From positions 452,354 through 516,353 of the forward strand of contig JANQBS010000002.1 of NCBI GenBank assembly GCA_033085395.1: a stretch of DNA of 64,000 nt, in the 5' to 3' direction. Positions 1 to 11,900 of this stretch are shown here, piece by piece. Each line of letters opens with the position of its first letter. Position 1 is the stretch's first letter. The notes under the pieces are model-generated. The model ran no database searches. It had not been told where the DNA came from and worked only from the letters and a program-made list of their open reading frames with translations. Source of the stretch: Xanthoparmelia taractica. Its lineage: Eukaryota; Ascomycota; Lecanoromycetes; Lecanorales; Parmeliaceae. Both the position numbers and the translations under genes were made by a program.

Positions 1-1997
1 CTTTTCTCTGCAATACTTCCATTATTCGACAGTGCTTGGTTCTTAAGAGCAGATTTTTCAAAAGCCCGATTGACATCTGCCAGTGTGAATGGCATATGTA
101 CCGGCGCAAGGATAACTCCAGCCGCAATGAACACGAGCCTTCTATCCCAGACAAATAATATCCAGAATCTCTCATCTGAATGCTGTGTTGATCGATGAAG
201 GCTGGTAAGCAGAATCAGTGCAAAATTGCACATGTTTTGGAGCAATTGATGAAACGTCAGCGCAGAAGGTGACTCGCATGATGCCGTGTATATGGATCTG
301 ATAGTCTTGACTAAGCTCAGAGGTAATGGAAGGAAGAGATCGAAACGTAATTTTATTTGTATACCTCGCAAAGATATCTTTGAAGATGCACCTTCATAAG
401 ATGATGTTTTTACTCTGAGAATATGCTTTGCAAAGACTGCTTAAATGACATCGGAGTTACTGTTATCAAATGTGTGATCGTTCGTAGTAAGAACGAAACG
501 ATTGGCCTGCTGAAAAATGTAAGATCGCAATAAAGATCATGAGATAAATCATCTCCAGGAGGTGAGCAATGAGCTGCTTGTCCCAGCAGAGCATAAACCA
601 TAACTCTGTCCATCCGATTTGCGCCTAGGGAGATTGGACGACTTGTGGACTTGGAGCTTTGGCTTATAATTCCCCATTTGGAGCTTCACCGAGTACAAGG
701 AAAGAAGAAAACGTAGATGAAAGACACCAGTAAGCGAAGCTGTCCAATTATATGTAAGTGAAACACCAATACACATTATTCATCCTGAAGTGACAGGAGC
801 TACAAAGCTGACACGAACCCGGTTTGATTTCTCTTGTTGAGTTCTGGCCCAGGAGCGTGTACGCTGAAAAGTATGGATTGAGGAGATTCGTCGACCGAAG
901 TCCTGGATATCGTGATCTAGGTCAGAGTGAGGATTGGCCTGTGAAATGTCACGTTATTCTGGATAGTACGAGTACTTCTCTTTTAATAGCCGGTGTCTGT
1001 AACATTGAATTCAAGTCTCATGGTTGCCAAGCAGGCAACAAGTTTTCAAGCAACCTTTGTCGACAGAAAGTGTTGAGGTGAACTGATATAGCACGAGATG
1101 TCATGTCTATCTGAGCCTCTTATCGCAAATTTCCTGGAGATGAAGAATGTCTGAAATTTCCAAGATCAAGTCCTACATTTCGGAAATGCTTGTAGCTTTT
1201 CGGTAAGTGACGTGGAAGGGTGAACTCCTTCGTGGATGGAGTCAATCACCAGGAAGTCCTTTCAGTCTGTGCTAGTGCCCTGAAACGCCCAAATCTGAAC
1301 GGTAATCTGACGGCTCGATCTCAGGCACCCAGCGTGTTACTGCATTCGTCTCAAGGCCTGTTGCTCTTGCCTTCTTCTCCACCACGGACGACAAATTCAG
1401 CATTGAACAAAGCTTATTGTCTTTTTCATCTGTTGACAGGAAGTAGTTGTTCCGACTCGCTTTTGCTGTGTCACCGTTGAGTAGGCATAGATGTAGGCTT
1501 GAGTCTGCTTGTCACCCTAGAACGGACGCGGCTAGGTCACTCACTCTAGATGGCTAAAGCAAAAGATTCTGTGGCAGAAGTTTCATAAGCTCACTGATTC
1601 ACATAGTGACTCTTGGCCGCTGGTAAGCTCGATGAGATAGGGGACCAAAGACTTAACGTACAGCAGCTGCTATGATAAGCCAGTCGTCACACCATAGAGC
1701 TATCTTTGAAATACAGCGTGCCACAAAGCGAAGAGAAACGAAAATAAGCCTCAAGTGTCACATAGATACTAAAGCATCTAACAATTGCACTTGTTTCGTA
1801 ACATCAATAATTGACCCTGGGTCGAGCGGCCGGAAGGATTCGACAATGACATCGGAGCGAATGTGATTTTTGGGTATCTTTTGACTGACTATGGAGATGG
1901 ATAGAAGTAAAGTAGTAGAAATACATCGAGAGCGTGAGGAAGGGTGCGAGAGATGGGAATCTTGATATTGAGTCATTCAAGGCTCCAGCAACTTGAG
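1..1997. other. No confident gene; non-coding or decayed sequence
   Basis: No reading frame here exceeds about 100 codons and none resembles a family I know. The best unassigned run is on the minus strand, about 1272-1500, roughly 70 codons open before a stop at 1272-1274, without a convincing start. A run of that length can occur by chance. It could also be an exon of a decayed gene related to the fragment at 1998-2530. Confidence 0.4.
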
Positions 1998-2530
1998 CTA
2001 TGCGTCCTGCTGCAGACATGCACTCCTCTTGCACATGTGTGGATCGCCGCGCGAATCAATTACGATGGAATTGATACGTACGAGATTCTGGACCAGATCG
2101 CAGACATTGCTTCGTTCATCGCACCAACACTTCGAGACTTCTCACCCTGCTCTTGTACTCTCTTGAGGCTTTCTCAAAGCAGCGGCAGTCTTGAGGCACG
2201 GAGATTTCTTTTTCCACTTTTGTTCCGAGGTCCAACATAGACTTCATCCTGCACGATTCATTTCGTCCGAAAAAGCATGCAAGATTGGAAAGGACCTTCT
2301 TGGGTGCTGCTCTTGTCGACTTTTTATTGGGTTGACCGCTTCAACGACCTTGCTCAAGTCGAGCAGACGTTGTTGCTGTTAAGGAGGTCATCTGCGCTGA
2401 AGGATCGCCTTTTTGAGTTAGAGAGCGGAGCATAGCTTATACTCACGTCCATTCTGGCCATCAAGTTATCATATTTGTTCTTCAAACCCAGAAAAGAATT
2501 ATCGAAGAATGAGAACTCAGGTCCGCGGTT
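1998..2530 (-). CDS. Unrecognised spliced coding fragment (3' part of a gene)
   Basis: I do not recognise this protein. On the minus strand, exon 2530-2447 (28 codons) ends at a GTGAGT donor. A short intron with a CTAAC branch-like motif and a TTAACAG acceptor follows, and exon 2375-2296 continues in phase. Exon 2248-2146 follows through a weak GTCCTT donor and a GTGCAG acceptor and ends at a GTGAGA donor. A last short exon would reach a stop at 1998-2000. The encoded segments are hydrophilic and rich in Lys, Arg and Glu, possibly coiled. The upstream part of the gene was not found. The matching phases are the main evidence; the fragment could be a decaying pseudogene, or chance. Confidence 0.3.
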
Positions 2531-3472
2531 CTGCAGTTTGAAATGCTTCCACTGTCAATTTCAATGGCACCTGACACCATTCGTACATGCCACATCAACT
2601 GATGCAGAGTATAGTAGCAACACTTAGTATGAAACATGATCGTGGAACATTCCTTCGATGAGTAGAGACCTAGTCGGAGATATGAACACAGATGACGAGA
2701 AGATCGCTATGACAAGACAGCAGAGGCATGTCATGGCTCCTGTGCCATGGATGGAATTTGCCCCTGGTATTGGCAGGGCTGCCAGCAGCAATGGAAGATA
2801 TAGAAAGGCAGATAGACACACGAGAAGGCTGTACTAAACACACCGGCCGCGGTCGTACTTGGACAGCAGCGTGCTCAAGATTATTGTCTACTTTCGCTGA
2901 GTCTCTGAGCATCAGCTTTGAAGAAGATCCTGTGGGACCGAGCGTGCAAGCCATCAAGAGAGGGTAGGTACATAGTAATGATCATCTGTCCAATGATGTA
3001 TATTACATGGGCTCAAGATGCTGTTCACGGACTTCACGCTTCTGGGCCGGAATCAGCCGAAGATTAGCCGACCCAATGACGCTCGCAGCGGACGACACCT
3101 AGGAAGAGCAGATGGCAGCAACATGGCAGTCTGTTATTCTGTTCCCTGTATACTTCCGTACCCTCGAATTCTCCCACAAGCACGAACAGAAGATAATCCC
3201 CCCGCAAACCGGCTGCCTTATCGGTCAAAGGCGCAGGATCTCACGCACACTACCTCGTGCCGAATCTCTGGCCGCTCATGGGCTGAACAAGCGATCTAGA
3301 CTCCATTTGCCACCAGAAATCATGACCGTCGCAATCTCAATGCGCATCCTGCATTGTGTGATGAAATGCGCTCATCGTCAGCAGTGACTCCCCAACATAT
3401 ATCTACAACTTCCTAAACTCTCATCAATTGCCTTCAAACCCCTTATATACACAACTACTAGACACACAAACA
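2531..3472. other. Intergenic, no gene supported
   Basis: Only short overlapping frames occur on both strands. A 59-codon plus-strand frame starts at an ATG at 2658 and ends at 2837, but nothing else supports it. The last part is the upstream region of the gene at 3473. Confidence 0.4.
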
Positions 3473-4069
3473 ATGGCCCCAGAACCCGACACCCTCCCCC
3501 TCCTTCCACCCCCCGCAAACGACCTCCCTCCCCCCTTCTCCTCCCACCCCGACTTCTCCACCCCGGCACTCCATCACCCCACACGCCTCCACTCCGCCCC
3601 AGCCGTCCTCCCACCAACCAGCTCCTCCCCCACCACCCCCTTCCGCCCACCCCGCAGCACCCTAACCCAGCAAACCCTCCTCTACTCAACAACAGACACG
3701 GAAGATGAGGACAACGCCTCCCTACTGCTGCCGCCTGCCTACACCCCCGCCGCGCGCTACCACGGCCATGCGAGTGAAGAGGAGTATTTGGCCGCGTTGA
3801 GGGCGTGGGCGGAGGAGAAGCTGTATATGCGGCCCGGGGATAAGAGCGCGCTGGTGGGGTTTTATGGGGGGGAGACTATGAGGGAGAGGATTGCGAGGGG
3901 GCCGCCGCCTTTGAGGTTGGGGAGGAAGAAGGGGGTGGTGAGAGAGGGAGATGGTGGAAGGGAGGGGAACGTGGAGGGGGAGGTGGTGAGGGAGCAGGAA
4001 ATGGAAGGGGAGAAGAGGCGGAGGAGAAGTAGTATTGGGAATTGGCTTAGTCGGAAGAGGATGAGTTGA
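3473..4069 (+). CDS. Hypothetical Pro/Ser-rich protein with basic C-terminus
   Basis: Single exon, 198 residues from the ATG at 3473, the first ATG in the open frame. The first half (about residues 1-75) is low-complexity, rich in Pro, Ser and Thr, and probably disordered. A more ordered middle part (about 90-145) contains the stretch EEEYLAALRAWAEEKLYM, likely a helix. The end is highly charged (Arg/Glu/Lys) with a basic cluster EGEKRRRRSSIGNW that could act as a nuclear signal or phosphorylation site. Codon usage is clearly biased to C/G at third positions in the first half. I recognise no domain family. Proteins of this shape are common fungal orphans; no function is assigned. It lies 325 bp upstream of the RING/cyclin gene on the same strand. 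Confidence 0.65.
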   Translation: MAPEPDTLPLLPPPANDLPPPFSSHPDFSTPALHHPTRLHSAPAVLPPTSSSPTTPFRPPRSTLTQQTLLYSTTDTEDEDNASLLLPPAYTPAARYHGHASEEEYLAALRAWAEEKLYMRPGDKSALVGFYGGETMRERIARGPPPLRLGRKKGVVREGDGGREGNVEGEVVREQEMEGEKRRRRSSIGNWLSRKRMS

Positions 4070-4394
4070 TGGTTGTTCAAGAATGCTGATTTGGGATTGG
4101 TGGTGTTGGTGATGTGGATGGGTCTATTAGGTTTGTATGGCGCTTTCCGTTTCTATTTGTATGCATTTACGATAACATGATCGAGGTTCAGCATTGTTCT
4201 GCCTGGCGCCAAGGTGATTTGCACACAGGTCTTGACTGCGCACAGTGGCGGGAGCTTAAAACTTTTACTACTTTAGGAAAGCGTATAAGACGCTTTGCTC
4301 ATCCGCAATACTTTCCCTGACAGGCGTTGTCACTCGCTTCACTCTCTCTGTAACCCCCTCTCTCCCAGTCTCATTCCCATTCCTTCATTTGAAC

Positions 4395-5641
4395 ATGGCT
4401 GAAGAATTTCTGAACCAGCTCTGGGAGTTAGAGAACAGCATCACGCCTGAAAACGATCAGCGCTGTATAATATTAAGTCGTCCATCTATCTTTTGGTCAC
4501 TTTCTTTCATGCACGTGCTATGAATAATTATCCTGCAGTGCGATTCTTGTCGCCCGTTCCACGAAATTCGATATCCATCTCAAAATGACAACCAATAAAC
4601 ACTGACGAGCATTATGTGTCTTGCAGTGCTTGGATGACTGTGGCTCGCTGTCTCCCGAAACCGGTCTCATCGAGCGCTTAGTCCGCCTTCCATGCCACCA
4701 TCTCGTCGGCTCTCGCTGCATCGCCACTTGGCTTCACAACAACAACACCTGCCAGTATGCAGGCGTGAGCTTTTCCCGGCCCAGCGGCGACCCTATTCGG
4801 AGCACGGAGACCTCATAGAACTGGATTATAACAGCGACTTCGACTTCGGCGTCGACGACGACAGCGACGACGGAGACAGCTACCAAGATCGCCTTCGCCT
4901 TGATCACACTCGGTAGCTATCATTGAGAGGTCCTCCCAACAGCTGCATCTCAGTCCTGTAGCATGCCGGCTTTCACACGTGATTGGGAGGCGTGTACTGA
5001 ATCTGGACGTAGTCCGGTACTGCTCCCGATGGGCTAAAGCAGCCATGTCCGTCTTCGTCGCATCACACCTCCTCGATCATCCCGTGACCCTGGAGCAGAT
5101 TTCCCGCGCCGTTGGCGTCTCTCGGCGTATAATACGTGATACGTACAGACTGTTCTATCCGGAGCGTGAAACCGTCATCGACGGCGAATGCCTTCTACTC
5201 TTGCGCCAAGATTCGGAGCGTTCCACCACAGAAAGCCCAGCTCCTCTATCCTGGCCTCGACCAGAGTACACCGATGCCATCTGGGAAATGATAGCCTCCG
5301 AGCTCGGTATAGAGCCCGAAGCCATGCTCATCGAAATTTCTCGTCGACTCTTCCTAATATTGGTGGATAAGGCGTACTTCGATGCCGGCCGTGTAATGGA
5401 TATTGCAGCCTTGAGCATCTATCTCACCTCTTGTTTGAGACTTATTCATGTATCTTGTGGAGAGATAGCTTCAGCGACGGATTCGAGCGTGGGTGCTATC
5501 CGCACCATTTATGCTTCATTCTATCCCCATCGGCAGGACCTTCTAGAGCACCGAGCGGTTAATACCGCTTGGATGGACAACGATTTTGAGAGATTACTCA
5601 ATGCTTTGCCTCGTGAAGCGCCGTCACTTATTGAGCAGTGA
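4395..5641 (+). CDS. RING finger + tandem TFIIB/cyclin-fold protein, apparent frameshift in RING
   Basis: Probable exons are 4395-4464, 4539-4555 (17 nt), 4627-4912 and 4954-5641; all junctions use GT-AG and keep phase. The middle exon encodes a RING-type zinc finger: CLDDC, then LPCHHLVGSRC, then a final Cys pair. An acidic Asp-rich linker follows. The last exon (about 230 residues) carries two helical repeats resembling TFIIB/cyclin folds: first MSVFVASHLLDHPVTLEQIS with VGVSRRIIRDTYRLFYP, then DIAALSIYLTSCLRL with VGAIRTIYASFYP. The RING is broken. After NNNTC at 4750-4752 the frame runs to a stop at 4816-4818, whereas the next frame continues with PVCRREL. One C appears to be missing at 4752-4753, in the last Cys pair. 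With that base the model would be about 353 residues. Either a sequence error or a recent pseudogene fits. A RING joined to a TFIIB-like core suggests a ubiquitin ligase linked to transcription, but that is inference. Confidence 0.6.
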
Positions 5642-6395
5642 AGGATTGTCGACGGTGGGGGCAAAGCTCGGTGAATATGTTACATCTCTGCTTGCGGCTG
5701 TGAAAGCAATAGTTGATGAGAATACCAGCAGCTAATGATCGAAGTTGAGCTGCTCCTCGCAAGAATGATTACTACTGTGCAAGTCTACTGTTATATTGTA
5801 TCTGTTCATTGAGCAGTGAAGCCCGTTGACGGAGGAATATGGGCCATGGATGTACGCCTTTCATGGTGTCTGCGAATTCAGGGTCAGCTTTGAAAGGCCC
5901 ACTTTCGTCACCTAATGGAGAAATAGAGGAGAAAGTGAGGCATTCTGAAAAAGGCTCTCAACAGGAGCGACGTCAATGGATAGAATTGTCTTTGTTGTTG
6001 AGCGCTCGTCTTGAGGTGGTATTAACTGGATGCTCAGAAGCAACGTGTAGACAAAGGTCTCATTGCTCCAGCCTTCACTTTCTCAGACCGCTTGTTAGAG
6101 TCCCTTGATTTTTTGTTTTTGGGGTCTGATATGTTGCAGCATGCGCAATACATTCTTCAATTAGCGGTGTTTAATCAGCCCAGTCGCCGTTTGCGTGTCA
6201 GTTGGTAGTGTGCGGGAAGTGTACTGCAATGGAAATTGTAATATAATTATGTGCGTAGCTACATCGGTGAGGTGGATGCCCCAGGGGAACTCCTTGCCGC
6301 TGCTCAGTCATCGGCTCTCCCACTTGCTTGGCTGTGTCTTTGGCAGCGTGGACTGGACAACGCTCAGACATGAGCTGAAAGGTCCTTCTTCGCTA
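5642..6395. other. Intergenic between convergent genes
   Basis: This region lies between the 3' ends of the RING/cyclin gene and the MFS gene. No frame here is supported. A short phrase containing TTGAGCAGTGAAG occurs at the stop codon of the upstream gene and again near 5810, a small local duplication. Confidence 0.4.
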
Positions 6396-8244
6396 CTACG
6401 ACTCATGGTTCGCGAGGCGTCTTTCTGATCCAAAAGTGGAATTTGCCTCCATGCCGAATTGGTCATGATCCGCTCCAGTCTCCGCAAGTGGCCCATTGCC
6501 GATCAGGATAGCGGATGATCTTTCCCCTTCTTCGTTGTCATTGTGCAGTAGCTCTTCGTCCTGCCCGGTATCGACGTTGTCGCTGTTATCTTCGTTACCA
6601 CCAAAACCGTCCATCTCCACAAGCCACCATGGGGCGATGGCTCCCAGAATGCCGAAGCACCCCAGGATCCACCATGGCATAATCCCGTAACCATTTTCTA
6701 CCCCCACAGTGAAAGAAAAGCCTCCTATTGCAGGTCCGGCCGCACGTCCGACGGCACTAATACTTACGGCCACGCCGTTTAATGTCCCAAGCACGCGTAG
6801 AGAAACAGCGCTGTTTGTCAGGAGGATCGTTGTGCACGGAAATGCAAAAATACCTGCCCAGCATTTGATCATCATGACGGCGAGTATCCCAATCTGTTGT
6901 GTCGTAGGCGTGGGGAGAAGGGCGGTGAAGGGTGTGATAATGTAGGCAATTGGAAACATTGCGGTAACGACTTTTAGACATAAGAGGGCCCCGTAATGAC
7001 GAGCAAGCGGTGGGAAGATAAAAAACTGTATAAATACGCCGACGACCCCGTAGACCGTGAAAAGAAGACCAATGCGATCCGAGTTCAAGCCAAAGCCGCC
7101 AGTGAACTTGAAGGGTAGATGAACATCTGGGTTTGTGGAACGGTCTGTCTGCTGAGGGTAGTGCATAAAAATGGGGAGTAGCTGGTCATATGCCAGAGAG
7201 TGAAGCGCTAATATACTATACGTCAAGAGGTTCAAGTTGGACTGTCGTGAGAATACTTCTCGATAGGTCAGAGGTGCAACTACGGGGAGGGCCGTGCGAC
7301 TTTGCTGAGCGTCCAGGTCAGTATCGAGTGACGCCGTCGAAGAGTTGCGCTTGTGATTCAAAAGTGAGGCCGATTGTTCCTCTTTAAGTGACCAGTTTGG
7401 CTTATTCTTCTTGCGTGTGAATGGTAGCAACAGGATTTCGCCTAATATGATACCATAGTCCCGTTTGTCCTTCTTGGTCTCCAAAGTCTCTTTTAGAAAT
7501 AGTGTGCCGACAAAAAGACCAACGAGGAAAAACCCGGCTCCCACAAGATTTGGCAATGCGAACGGGTATGTTTTGAAGAGTCCACTGCCACCAAACACCT
7601 CTGGAAATTTCAGTGCAGGATTTGCAAGGGAGCCCCCAAAACTAGGCCCGAAGATGCTTCCAACGGTCCAGACTAGGGGCATGACTGAGAACGCTCTGGG
7701 TTGCAGCTCTTTATAAGGTACCATCTCCGCAACCATGGTTCTGATGACGCCCACGTTCCCACAACTTGCACCAGCCAGTGACCGAGCTACAATGGCCCAT
7801 GCGAGGGTTTGGGAAAAGCCGAAGAGGAGACTAGTAGCCATGATGCATATCATAGCAATCAGTATGACAGGCTTCCTGCCAAAGTTGTCTGAAGCCCAAC
7901 CCCATGCAATGCCTGTAACAGCCTGACTTAGGGAGTAGACTGCTGACGTGACTCCTGCCCATTTGGACACTTGGTTCTTGGGTATGCCAAAGCTTTCAAT
8001 CATTTCTGGGAGATAGGGGACTATGAAATATTGAGAGTCAGTCCCCAGTCTTCGATAATTCTTAAGACAGCTTGAAGGTAGCGGCTAGCTTGTGGGACTT
8101 CAGGCTATCGTCAAGGTTGGGAAAGCAATGCTCTGGGATGTACTTACAGACCGAGGTCAATGAGATGGGTTCTGCGAAGCGGCATATAGACAGGACCAAT
8201 AGCTGTTGAAGGGGCAGCCTCCGCGCTGTCTGTTTTCCGGACAT
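6396..8244 (-). CDS. Major facilitator superfamily transporter (DHA1/ZIFL-like)
   Basis: Two exons, 8244-8148 and 8020-6396, give about 573 residues; the junction encodes PISLTSVFPYLPEMIESFG in correct phase with GTAAGT and CATAG signals. It is an integral membrane solute transporter. The MFS signature GWASDNFGRKPVIL follows the second membrane segment. Ten or more hydrophobic segments are visible, with a long charged central loop (the RNSSTASLDTDLD region) between the two halves and a hydrophilic acidic C-terminal tail. The N-terminal motif CRFAEPISLTSVFPY is typical of the fungal group related to yeast YCR023C and plant ZIFL proteins. Substrate cannot be told from sequence; drug or metal-chelate export is known in relatives. 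It is transcribed divergently from RPB2. The start at 8244 (MSGKQTARR) is chosen as the first in-frame ATG before the conserved region; an upstream exon is possible. Confidence 0.85.
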
Positions 8245-8901
8245 TTGAAAGTTCTGCTGTAGATACTTCTCGCAGCTTTTGAACTTTGCGCCCTCGCAAG
8301 TCCCTGCAGTAGAAAAAGAAAACAAAGGCTGCAGGAACACAGTCAAGTATCAGTCATCCTACAGCCGTTTCTATCCGGGTAAAGCTTAGAAATCCGCAGG
8401 CCCCACCTATCCAGCATAGGGGTGCAGTCCAGTCCAAGGGTAACATTTGGGACACACACACAAATATAAAGGTCGTTGCCAGACCATGTTGTAGAGCTAG
8501 AGTGTTTGCTTCACTCAAAAGATCAAGCTAATTGCGTAAATCGGATCACAGTCAAGACAAATGAATGTCCCCGAATAGATTATCCCGCGCCAAGAATGCC
8601 AAGACGTTCCGGGAACCGCGCTAAGGAAATGCGGCTCACCCCCAGTGTCTCGAATTTCCCTTCACTTCAGCCATCAGCATCGGCCTCGACGGATCACCTT
8701 CCTCTCATCTCTCTCCTCCACAGCTGTGAAGGGGCGGCCTTCCGACCACGCTCTTTAATGCAGACCAGAGTGTAAAAGGCCTAAGAGTTGTGCTGTGGCC
8801 GCGCGCAGCTCGGGCATCTTTGCCTCTGTGCCACCTCGAGTTTCAAGTCGATTGACAAGACATTGAGGGACGGTCCAGAATTAGGTTCCGGATTCGCAGT
8901 C
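8245..8901. promoter_or_regulatory. Shared divergent promoter, MFS transporter / RPB2
   Basis: This 657-bp interval separates two divergent start codons. It must hold both promoters and 5' leaders. A short ACACACACAC tract lies near 8453. In-frame codons precede the RPB2 start (from 8788), but the conserved protein begins at 8902. No operator is claimed. Confidence 0.45.
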
Positions 8902-11900
8902 ATGTCTACCTACGATGAGACTTACGATGATGCGTACCTCGAGGAGGAAGAGGAGGGGATCACCGCTGAGGACTGCTGGCAGGTCGTCTCATCCTTCTTT
9001 GACACCAAAGGCCTGGTATCGCAGCAGCTGGACTCTTTCGACGAGTTTGTCTCTACTACGATGCAAGAGCTGATCTCTGAAAATTCACTCCTCACGCTCG
9101 ATCAAAATCTGCCACAGTCAGAGGATGAACCGGAGGCCCCAGTGCTTAGGAGGTACGAGATTAAATTTGGCACTGTTCTACTCTCACGACCTGCCATCAC
9201 CGAATCTGATGGTAGTACCATGACACTATTCCCATTCGAAGCGCGCGACCGAGGTCTTACATACTCGAGCCCTCTATACCTTGAGATGACCATGAAAAAG
9301 TCGATAGCTCGGGAAAAGCCAATCTTAGAACCTAGTGATGAAGAAATTGCTGGTCTAGAAGGCGACATCATCCAGAAACCAACTGGCGGTACATACCTGC
9401 AATGGGAGAATGAGGACGGAGAACCCGATCCTGAACCCATCAAGGTCTTCATTGGGAAACTACCGATAATGCTGAAGTCGAAGTATTGCGTCCTGAAAGA
9501 CATGCCAGAGGAAGCGCTGTATGCTTATAGCGAATGCCCGTATGACCAAGGAGGATATTTCGTGATCAATGGTAGTGAAAAGGTCCTGATCGCGCAGGAG
9601 AGGAGCGCGGCCAACATTGTACAAGTATTCAAGAAGGCCCAAAGCAATACGCCATACGTTGCTGAAATCCGAAGTGCTGTCGAGAAGGGCTCAAGGCTCA
9701 TCTCAAGCATGCAGATGAAGCTGTATGAGAAAGGTGAAGGTTCCAAAGGCGGCTTTGGCCAGACCATCAAATGCACATTACCGTATATCAAGACCGAAAT
9801 CCCGATTGCCATAGTTTTCAGGGCTCTAGGAGTTGTCTCCGACGAAGATATTCTCAACCATATCTGCTATGACCGCAAAGATACACAGATGCTGGAAATG
9901 CTAAAACCTTGCATTGAGGAGGCCTTTGTGATACAGGATCGCGAAGTTGCTCTCGATTTCATTGGCAAACGAGGAAACTCCCAAGGAGTCACCCGCGACA
10001 AGCGTATAAAGTATGCGCGGGACATTATGCAGAAGGAGCTCCTACCACACATATCGCAGGTCGAAGGTAGTGAGACCCGAAAAGCGTTCTTTCTTGGATA
10101 CATGGTTCATCGTCTGCTACAGTGTGCACTTGGCCGCAGAGAAGTTGATGATCGAGATCACTTTGGCAAGAAGCGGCTCGATCTGGCTGGTCCTTTGCTT
10201 GCAAGCCTTTTCCGCGGGACTTTCAACAAGTTAACGAAGGATGTTTATAAGTATCTCCAGAAATGTGTGGAGAACAACAAAGAGTTCAACATGACACTAG
10301 CTGTCAAGTCCACTCATCTGACCAACGGTCTGAGATATTCACTTGCTACTGGCAATTGGGGAGACCAGAAAAAGGCGGCCTCTGTAAAAGCCGGCGTTTC
10401 ACAAGTGCTCAATCGCTACACGTTCGCCTCCACATTGTCACATCTTCGACGGACCAATACACCTATTGGACGCGATGGCAAGATTGCTAAACCACGTCAA
10501 CTACACAACACTCACTGGGGACTGGTCTGCCCTGCGGAAACTCCTGAAGGCCAAGCTTGTGGTTTGGTGAAGAATCTGGCCCTTATGTGCTACATTACAG
10601 TCGGTACGCCGAGCGAGCCCATAGTTGACTTTATGATCCAGAGGAACATGGAGGTGCTAGAGGAATATGAGCCCCTGAACTCACCAAATGCCACAAAAAT
10701 TTTTGTAAACGGCGTCTGGGTTGGCGTCCATCGAGACCCCGCGCATCTTGTGGGCACTGTACAGAACCTTCGGCGGAGAGGCTTGATCTCTCATGAAGTC
10801 AGCTTGGTCCGTGACATACGAGATCGAGAATTCAAGGTCTTCACGGACGCGGGAAGAGTGTGCAGGCCGCTGTTTGTCATCGACAACGACCCTAGGAGTA
10901 GCAATCGCGGTAATCTTGTCTTGACAAAGGAGCACGTCCAAAAGCTCGAAATGGACAGAGAGAATTGGGCTACGACCGAACCTGATGTCAGAGAAGAGGC
11001 GGACATGGGATGGCAGGGATTGGTCAAAGAGGGTGTGGTAGAGTATGTGGATGCCGAAGAAGAAGAGACCATCATGATTGTCATGACACCTGAAGATTTG
11101 GAGATTTCACGTCAGCTACAAGCAGGATATGCAATGCCAGAAGCGAACCCAGATGAACTCAACAAGCGTGTCAAGGCCCCTATGAATCCAACAGCGCATA
11201 CGTGGACGCACTGCGAAATTCATCCCAGCATGATATTGGGAATCTGCGCAAGCATTATTCCATTCCCAGATCATAATCAGGTGAGTTTGAATTGTAATGA
11301 TAGGATACAGCACTGATCAAGATTTTTAGTCTCCAAGAAATACGTACCAATCTGCTATGGGTAAACAGGCTATGGGAGTATTCCTCACGAATTACGAGCA
11401 GCGTATGGATACCATGGCCAACATACTCTACTATCCACAAAAGCCCCTAGCAACAACAAGATCGATGGAATTCCTCAAATTCAGAGAGCTACCTGCAGGT
11501 CAAAATGCTATTGTGGCTATTGCTTGCTATTCCGGCTACAACCAAGAAGATTCCGTAATTATGAATCAAAGCAGTATCGATCGTGGCCTTTTTCGGAGTC
11601 TTTTCTACCGTGCATACACCGACCAAGAGAAGCGGATTGGTATGTCTGTTGTTGAGCAATTCGAGAAGCCCATGCGAAGCGACACCTTAAAGCTAAAACA
11701 TGGCACATACGACAAGCTGGATGATGATGGACTCGTCGCACCCGGTGTCCGAGTATCTGGAGAAGACATTATCATTGGCAAAACCGCACCCATTGCGCCA
11801 GACGCTGAGGAGCTTGGCCAGCGAACGAAGCTGCATGTCAAGCGAGATACCTCCACGCCACTGCGAAGCACTGAGAATGGCATTGTTGATCAAGTACTAT

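Noticed and set aside
2658..2837. 59-codon plus-strand ORF
   Set aside because: Looks hydrophilic and starts with ATG, but has no family, no splice context and is near the length expected by chance.
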